Source: Gnetum montanum
Taxonomy: Eukaryota; Streptophyta; Gnetopsida; Gnetales; Gnetaceae
Assembly: GCA_015680685.1 (NCBI GenBank)
Contig: MNCI01003674.1
Location: forward strand, 85,311 to 149,310
Direction of reading: 5' to 3'
Length of the DNA: 64,000 bases
Under the pieces are notes generated by a model. That model ran no database searches. It had not been told where the DNA came from and saw nothing but the letters and a program-made list of their open reading frames with translations. Both the position numbers and the translations under genes were made by a program. Below, piece by piece: positions 58,578 through 64,000 of this stretch; position 1 is the stretch's first letter, and the number at the start of each line of letters is the position of its first letter.

Positions 58578-58731
58578 TCATGTTGCTTTATCATGGCTGA
58601 CCATGACATGGTGTGGTAGTCCAATGTACAGCTAATAGTGTAGTGTGGGCCATGGATGGCTAACACCTACCAAATTTTTTTAAAATAATTTAAAATCTAA
58701 GAAAATATTAATATTTAAGAAAACTATATAT

Positions 58732-58830
58732 AGCCAAGAGTAGTAACATAGTGGTTAGAGGAATTAGGCTTAAGACTTTGGGTTTGTAACTCAAAGGTCA
58801 CAAGTTTGTTGCTTCACTTTAAATGTATAT
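58732..58830 (+). repeat. tRNA-derived SINE head
   Basis: GCCAAGAGTAGTAACATAGT, then GGTTAGAG (A-box TAACATAGTGG at 58743-58753, close to TRGYNNAGTGG). After it comes a stem-loop GGGTTTGTAACTC resembling an anticodon arm, and AAGGTCACAAGTTTGTTGC where GGTTCGANTCC (B-box) is expected about 60 bp downstream. An AT-rich tail follows. No acceptor stem closes, so it is not a tRNA gene. No flanking repeat was identified. It lies in E's leader. Confidence 0.5.
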
Positions 58831-58839
58831 AAATCAATT

Positions 58840-61290
58840 TTTTAAATTTAATTAAATTTTATTTTTAATTAATTAATTGGCATATTTATTAAGAAATTTG
58901 ATATCAAAGAATTGCTAATTTTTCCTATAAGTCCAAGTAAAATATAGGTCCTTCCATGATCAACCTTGAAGCAACATTACAGTAGGCGAAACTGAGTAAT
59001 TTATTATAGAGAAGATTAATAACATGGCTTCTCCTAAGCCATCCAACTAAGCTTCTCTAACTACTGTAGATAGCTAGAAGGGTACTATTTATTTTCAAGT
59101 CCATTTACATCAAAACCATGTTGTAGAAGCTATTGATATTATTTGTAGTTTACTTAACATTGAAGGATTTGAGTTTTAAAAAATGTCGTAGTTGTTCAAT
59201 TTGTTGGTTTTATATAATTATATAATTCCAAAGCTAGCAATGGTTCTAAATTTCTTTTAAAAGTGCTAAAATTACACTCAAAATCATACAAACTATTTTA
59301 GATTTCCATCCCAAGAAAGATCCTTTCATGCATGATCTAAAATCCCCTCAATTTAAAGATTTTTGTAAAGAAAGAATTAGTGACTATCTAAATTCTTTCT
59401 TGGTTTTGCAGAAGGGTTTTATAGAAATGGAATTTAATGAGAAAATAGATTTTCAATTATGCTTTTTATAGAGGGAAAGGCTTTATAAAAACCTTATGTT
59501 TTCCAAGTTTTTCAATTTTCAAATTTCTTGCTTCATGGTGCCAAGACTAGTAGGATGTTTGATTGGTCATACTCTTCATTTTCACAATTATTTTTCTTTA
59601 TGGAACTTTTATCTAGATCCAAGAAAACTCCTAGAACCACATATATCCTTTGACATGTTCCCATGCTCATGATCTTTATTTTGAGCTATAATGTCCTAAA
59701 CAATGATTTTACCTGTTATGATCATAGTTTGTATCCTATGTTTCTTGAGGATGACAAAGTTATAGAAGTCTAAGAGTCCAAGTTGAAGGTTCAAAGAAAC
59801 TATGAGAGATTATTATACAAGCTCATAATACCAAAGCAATAGTTGAGGTATATAATATTTTGAATTTGGTTTTTATATTTATTAATTATTTATTTTCATT
59901 ATATTTTTATGTGGTAGTGGAATTTGGGCTACAAAGCAATCATGAAGCTAATGTTAGTGAGAGAAGTTCATAAGAAGATGAATCAATGAAAAAGACTTCC
60001 AATGTTCATTTCTACTAGTGTTTTGTTTTTCTCCTTTTTAATTCCATTAATTTTTACTAATGTTTTCTGATTAACTAGAATTTACACATTGATGGGCAAG
60101 GTTTAATGGGCATGAAAAAAGGAAAAGAACAAGAGGTAAATTCTAACTATCAATTAAGGTTTCATATACTTCCCTTTTATGTGTTTCTAACATGTGGTGT
60201 ATTTGGTAGGTTTTCATGGGTCTAACTTTCTTTGTTCATGAACTCAAAAAAGAAGGGGTATAAATACTCTGTTTAATTTGGGTATTGTTGGGCTAGTAAG
60301 CCATAACCAAATTTTCCCAAGGTGAAATCTCCATGAATAACTTCCATAAAGATTTCAGCTCTTGTTGGTGATCAACATATTATGATAGTAATTCATTCTT
60401 CTATACCTACTTCTTTCATTACAAGTACCTTAGTTTCAATCAAAGGTTCTTCTTAACCTTTGGAACATAAGATGGTTGTTTCCAAAGAGGAGGTTCTTCT
60501 ACTTCATAGTCTTAGTATGCGAATCAATAAGAATATCCCACATTTGGTTCAGAAAGGTTTATTTCTTTTCTGGAAATCTAGGTGTTATGATTTTAAAATT
60601 AATTATGAGTTAATGTAGTCTAGCGATGATTTATCATTTTATGAAATTCTTGAGGATTCTCCAAAAGTAACCAAAAATCTTGAGTATATTTTGGAAAAAT
60701 TGAAGAGTGCTTCTTATTTGACATGTCATTTACTAAACCATAAATACCTTCTTTAGTTAGAAAAAGATTACCTTTATGTAAGTAATGAATTTTTATTTCC
60801 TTTTATTCTTATTTTTTTAATTCCTTTTTTCTTCCACTTTCCTATTTTAATTTCCTTATATATATATATATAAGAAAAAAAAAGTGGAAGCAAGATATGA
60901 TCTAACCTAATACACAAGGTAACTTACTATAGGTAGAACTCTTTGAGCCAAAGGCTGTCACAAAGAGTGCAAGCAAGTACATTCATAAATTTTTCAGTAG
61001 TTTGGTTGGGTGCTATAACTTACTCAAGAAGGATGATGCTATCAACAAGGAACAAGCAACTTAGGCAAATGTGGCTAGAGATCTAATTTAATCATTTGGA
61101 CTAGAATTTTAAGTCTATTCTTTTTTCATGTTATTGTGACATTTAATTTCTTTATTCCATGTTTCATTCTTCTTTATTATCCTTAATTCCATATTTTTCT
61201 TACTAATGTACTCTATATTTTCTTCATCCTTGATAAAAATATGGTTATTACTTTTTTTCTCTCAAATCTACTTTTGACTCCTAGATTATT
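58840..61290. other. Element E leader, 2.4 kb unassigned
   Basis: Low-complexity and AT-rich with short protein-like readings on the plus strand (for example MASPKPSN near 59024 and PYVFQVFQFSNFLLHGAKTS near 59490-59550), opposite to E. I recognise no family. A TA repeat lies at 60856-60872. It may hold an undetected insertion or a captured fragment, but no edges are visible. Confidence 0.35.
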
Positions 61291-61294
61291 GTTT

Positions 61295-61306
61295 GTTCTA
61301 ATACCA
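61295..61306 (-). other. Primer-binding site, tRNA-iMet type (E)
   Basis: Minus strand TGGTATTAGAAC, 10 of 12 bases of TGGTATCAGAGC, four bases inside the LTR end. Confidence 0.85.
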
Positions 61307-61310
61307 AATG

Positions 61311-61707
61311 TGATATCCCATTCCTAGATGTTAAGAATTACCATCGTTTATCATGCATAACTCAAATAATGCACTTGAGAGAATAAAACGATAAAATGAC
61401 CTTGGAGTTGTCTTCCTATGACACTTAGTACCCTTAAAGACAATATACCATTGCCCCCATGGTTAGGCCATAAGACAGAAGGGATGATTAGTCCCTTTGT
61501 ACCACTTTATTTGACTCATTACTTACCATTGTTGGATCTAGAACATCATACTTGGCATAATCTCCAAGTCTTCAATCTAAATGTTATAGGTTAAATCCAA
61601 TTCCCAAAGGGTTCCATGAATTATTACAAATTCTCACCCTTTATTTTAAATTTAGTTACATTATTTACATAATACAAGTTTTCCCTTAATAAGCAATAAA
61701 ATGTTAT
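61311..61707 (-). repeat. Element E 5' LTR (minus)
   Basis: About 397 bp. The minus-strand end is TGGGATATCA at 61311; the outer edge near 61707 is blurred (CCATAACATT against TGTAATATCC in the 3' LTR). It aligns with 36607-37102. Confidence 0.8.
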
Positions 61708-61768
61708 GGAAGAATAAGAAAATAAATAACAACCTAAGGTTCTAGATTTAAAACACTAGGGTATTTTA
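61708..61768 (-). repeat. Element C 5' LTR, third segment
   Basis: Matches the last 58 bases of the intact C LTR: AAAATAAATAACAACCTAAG here against AAAATAAATAATAGCCTAAG at 15901-15920. The end reads GGGTATTTTA against GGGTGTTACA. This short piece proves that E lies within C. Confidence 0.75.
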
Positions 61769-62330
61769 AGGTGGGCTTCAAGTAAAACTAGTCTCCTTCC
61801 TTAATAGTCAAATCAAAGAACATGTTATCCTCAAAAAATGCTCCATACTTCTATGATAATAACCTACTAACCCAAGAAATTCTAAACCTTTACAATAAAC
61901 TACAAAACTAGTGAATCTCACACTACTATAAGCTATGTTAAATTTATGAAAATAGTAACCCCAAAAATCATATGTTCTAAGAACTAAATCTCTAACTCTA
62001 GGAAAACACTTAGATGATTGGACATACAACTAGTACTCCTTCAAAGTCTATAACATCATATGCAAATTCTTTGTAAGCTACTACTCATTTGAAGAATGCA
62101 CTAAGATATCATCTATGAATATAATCATAGAATTTATTAGTAAAAAACATCACCATTTGGCTAGTATATTAGAATTTAGGGCCAAATATTTTCAAATATG
62201 GCACTATTCAAAGTCAAAGTCATCACCCAAGTTTAAATGCTTTATGTAGTACTTGTAAGGTATGTCATCCAAATTTTCAATCTTAGAAATAGTGTGAATG
62301 TATAGCTCATAACTCCTTTATCTATATTTC
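61769..62330 (-). pseudogene. rt: Element D reverse transcriptase, C-terminal part
   Basis: Minus strand: FWGYYFHKFNIAY, then FLGLVGYYHRSMEHFLRITC, SLIDLTIKEGD, FYLKPT. This is the gypsy RT thumb and connection to RNase H (usual FLGLAGYYRRFVEGFSRIAxPLTxLTxK). The continuation (ETFDELK) is found across C at 13500. Upstream RT motifs should lie right of 62100 but are not recognisable. Confidence 0.65.
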
Positions 62331-62439
62331 CTTTAATGTTGAGTAGAGTAGAAACTAGCAATGATCTTTATCAATGTTGGTATGTTTACTTCGATGTATT
62401 GAGAGATATAAGTATTTTTCTTTGAAGAAAAAGAGTCTT

Positions 62440-62760
62440 AAAAGGTTAGGGGTTAAGAAAATTATCAAAAATAATATGAAGAAGTAAAGATCCTTAATGT
62501 GTGACCCTGCTCCAAGTGGAAAAATCATCTTCAAAAAAGTATAAATAGGGGTGAACCCCTCCCATTGTATCTTTCCTTACATTTTAATTTGAAATGAATA
62601 GAAGCTCTTCCTTCTTCAATTCTTGAATGTTCTTATGAAAGCTTTATGTACTTGGGAAAGCTCTCATAGCCTTCTCCCTTCTCTTTTCTGACATTCTTAC
62701 AACCTGACTCTCTCAATTTAATAAGTAAATCCCCTTTCATGGTTCTTCTCTCAAGTTATT
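62440..62760 (+). promoter_or_regulatory. LTR-like promoter (TATA and leader)
   Basis: AGTATAAATAGGGGTGAACC with the TATA box at 62540-62549, then CCCTCCCATTGTATC. Next is GAAATGAATAGAAGCTCTTC, which looks like a worn form of the AATAAAAG poly(A) region of plant LTRs, and a T-rich stretch typical of R/U5. I infer the U3/R part of an unidentified LTR in plus orientation, about 200 bp beyond the last recognisable part of D. Confidence 0.4.
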
Positions 62761-63359
62761 ACAAGCATTTTTCTTATAATTTCTTACAAGTTATGTATTC
62801 TCACATGTTTTTGGCATGCATCTTTTAATTTCATGTTCTCTTAAGTTTTGAAAGTTAAATGCATATTTTTTCATGTTCTTTGTAAACAACAAAAGAATTT
62901 ATAAGTGGTTTTATGTTCTAATTTAAATAATTCAATTTCCATTTACATATTCAAGTTAATTTCTCTCTTGTTTCATATTCATGTTCACGGGCTTCATCTC
63001 CTTTCATGGTAATTTGATGTAAAGGCACATAAATCTCTTTACATATGCTTATTCCAAGCTTATCTAACTTGTGAGAGTCTTTTCTCATGTTTTTAAAAGT
63101 ATTTAAAGTCATTTAAGTATGGATTCAATAGTTCATGCATGTTTATGTTGGTTTTATGCATTTTACACATATTTTAAATTCAAGGGTCAATTGATGTTTA
63201 TCTTCTAATTTAAGCTTGCCTCACCATGTTTAGAAATTGTAAAAAAAAATTTCTAGTCTTTATACCCAAGTGTTGAGCATCATATTTTCTTAGATTGTCT
63301 TAAAACTTTCATTTCAACCCCATTCTCTATTTTCTATAGGCCCACAACTTCATCATAAC

Positions 63360-63760
63360 TTATGATGAACACAGAAATATCTTCAGATGATCATGACCAC
63401 ATTACAAATCATGGTAAGCAACCACAACTTTATGATAACTCATGGTTAAAAATCATGACTTATGGTCCACTCATGGTCTAGTTTTGCAATAGTCTCATAA
63501 CCCATGGCCCACTCATGCAACAAATTTAAAGTACAAAAGGTATCACATAGGCTAGAACATTCATCATGAATTGACCATGACTCATAGAAAAATCATGATT
63601 TACATAAATTTTACTCTTTTCTCTATTTCTAATGGACCATAATCCATGGTAGGCTCATTGTAAAATAGCACAACCTAAACATGATCCATGGTAAGTCATC
63701 ACAACCCATGATAAAAGATCACAACTCATGGTATTGCAAACCATGATCTTCTAGACATTT
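63360..63760. repeat. Diffuse CATGG/CATGA repeat cluster
   Basis: About fifteen imperfect copies of words such as AACTCATGGT, AACCCATGG, CCACTCATGG and ATCATGACTTATGG in 400 bp, on both strands because CCATGG and TCATGA are self-complementary. Spacing is irregular. It resembles the palindrome-rich parts of the other LTRs and may be U5 or U3 of the same unidentified element. Confidence 0.45.
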
Positions 63761-63967
63761 GTCGTCAATCTATGAAGCTAAAATTTTGCTACAATGGAAT
63801 CTTTGACAATAAAAGTATGGCTTAGGTTCATTTATCAGTTTTCAACCATTAAATTTTTTATTTTTTTAATATTTTATATATTTTATATCCTATAATAGGT
63901 GTAAATTGTCCATCCATGATTATTTTCAACTTGGACCTAAAAACTTATCAAAAAAAGTTGGAAATAG

Positions 63968-64000
63968 GTTTTTTTTTTTTTTTTTTTTTTTAAAAAAAAA
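63968..64000. repeat. Poly-T / poly-A run at the right edge
   Basis: A long T run followed directly by an A run to the window end; low complexity, could be a poly(A) tail junction or an assembly edge. Confidence 0.8.

Larger units (their letters stand above)
36607..61707 (-). mobile_element. Element E: old Tekay/Del-like gypsy element (minus), contains F and G
   Basis: About 9.3 kb after removing F (8.8 kb) and G (7.0 kb). Reading right to left: 5' LTR (61707-61311), tRNA-iMet PBS, a long leader, gag, protease, RT/RNase H, integrase, PPT, 3' LTR (37102-36607). It is very decayed, with stops in every domain. It is inserted into C's 5' LTR: sequence at 61711-61768 matches 15893-15950 of the intact C LTR. 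The target duplication is worn (AAGCT against AAGAA) and not certain. Confidence 0.85.
13511..61768 (-). mobile_element. Element C: large-LTR, nearly codeless gypsy-type element, twice invaded
   Basis: Two homologous 2.4-2.7 kb LTRs flank only 647 bp of internal DNA. On the minus strand the LTR starts TGTAACACCCC and ends TTTTTGGGTGTCA. The PPT lies at the internal/3' LTR border and a worn tRNA-iMet PBS follows the 5' LTR. Removing insertions B (17303-34667, with one TSD copy) and E (36607-61707) leaves about 5.8 kb. The element has no gag or pol, so it depended on proteins made elsewhere or lost them by deletion. It sits inside element D's pol gene. Confidence 0.8.

Noticed and set aside
58235-58666. 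143-codon minus frame
   Set aside because: Crosses the edge of G's 5' LTR, so it joins unrelated sequences.
58732-58830. A functional tRNA gene
   Set aside because: No closed acceptor stem and a poor B-box; better read as a SINE head.

Overview
The window is nuclear DNA of a seed plant with a large, repeat-rich genome. The evidence is wall-to-wall LTR retrotransposons of plant Ty3/gypsy and Ty1/copia types, primer-binding sites matching plant tRNA-Asp and tRNA-iMet, AT-rich decayed sequence, and no credible host gene. A gymnosperm or another plant that rarely purges retroelements would fit, but nothing here fixes the species. Every coding region is a pseudogene broken by stops and frameshifts. 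No rRNA gene, complete tRNA gene, CRISPR array or bacterial feature was seen.

Most of the window is one nest of insertions. A minus-strand gypsy element D is split in two: its RT end lies at 61.8-62.3 kb and its RNase H/integrase at 11.9-13.5 kb. Between them sits C (13511-61768, minus), a nearly codeless element with 2.4-2.7 kb LTRs. C's right-hand LTR is hit twice, by B (17303-34667, plus) and by E (36607-61707, minus). B's own 5' LTR was then hit by A (17716-24984, plus). E was hit by F (38727-47564, plus) between RNase H and integrase, and by G (51617-58577, minus) in its leader. Five-base target duplications support A (CTAGT) and B (ACTAA). The intact left copy of C's LTR serves as an empty-site control for B and E.

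A, B, F, the solo LTR (2067-3085) and a rearranged minus-strand element H (about 1-4541) form one Athila/Tat-like superfamily. They have TGATG...CATCA LTR ends or close variants and, where an internal 5' end survives, a tRNA-Asp primer site. Their gag carries a His/Ser/Arg-rich stretch and a CCHC knuckle. A roughly 2 kb non-coding module lies between integrase and the 3' LTR. B has all pol domains, F lost RNase H and half of integrase, and A lost RT, RNase H and integrase. D, E and G are chromovirus-type (Tekay/CRM/Reina-like) elements with tRNA-iMet-type primer sites or matching protein domains, and G has a recognisable chromodomain. A decayed Ty1/copia gag with an LTR lies at 8.3-10.6 kb on the minus strand.

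The most unusual signals are in the non-coding parts. They are (1) arrays of short palindromes in the U3 region of unrelated LTR families, one of them expanded to five 20-bp tandem units in a single LTR; (2) a covarying, pseudoknot-like pairing repeated in the R/U5 part of one LTR superfamily; (3) in-frame TAG/TAA stops at the same gag and pol positions in separately inserted elements; (4) the conserved 3' non-coding module; and (5) a 5S rRNA-derived segment inside E. Stretches at about 4.5-8.3 kb, 58.8-61.3 kb and 62.3-64 kb remain largely unassigned.
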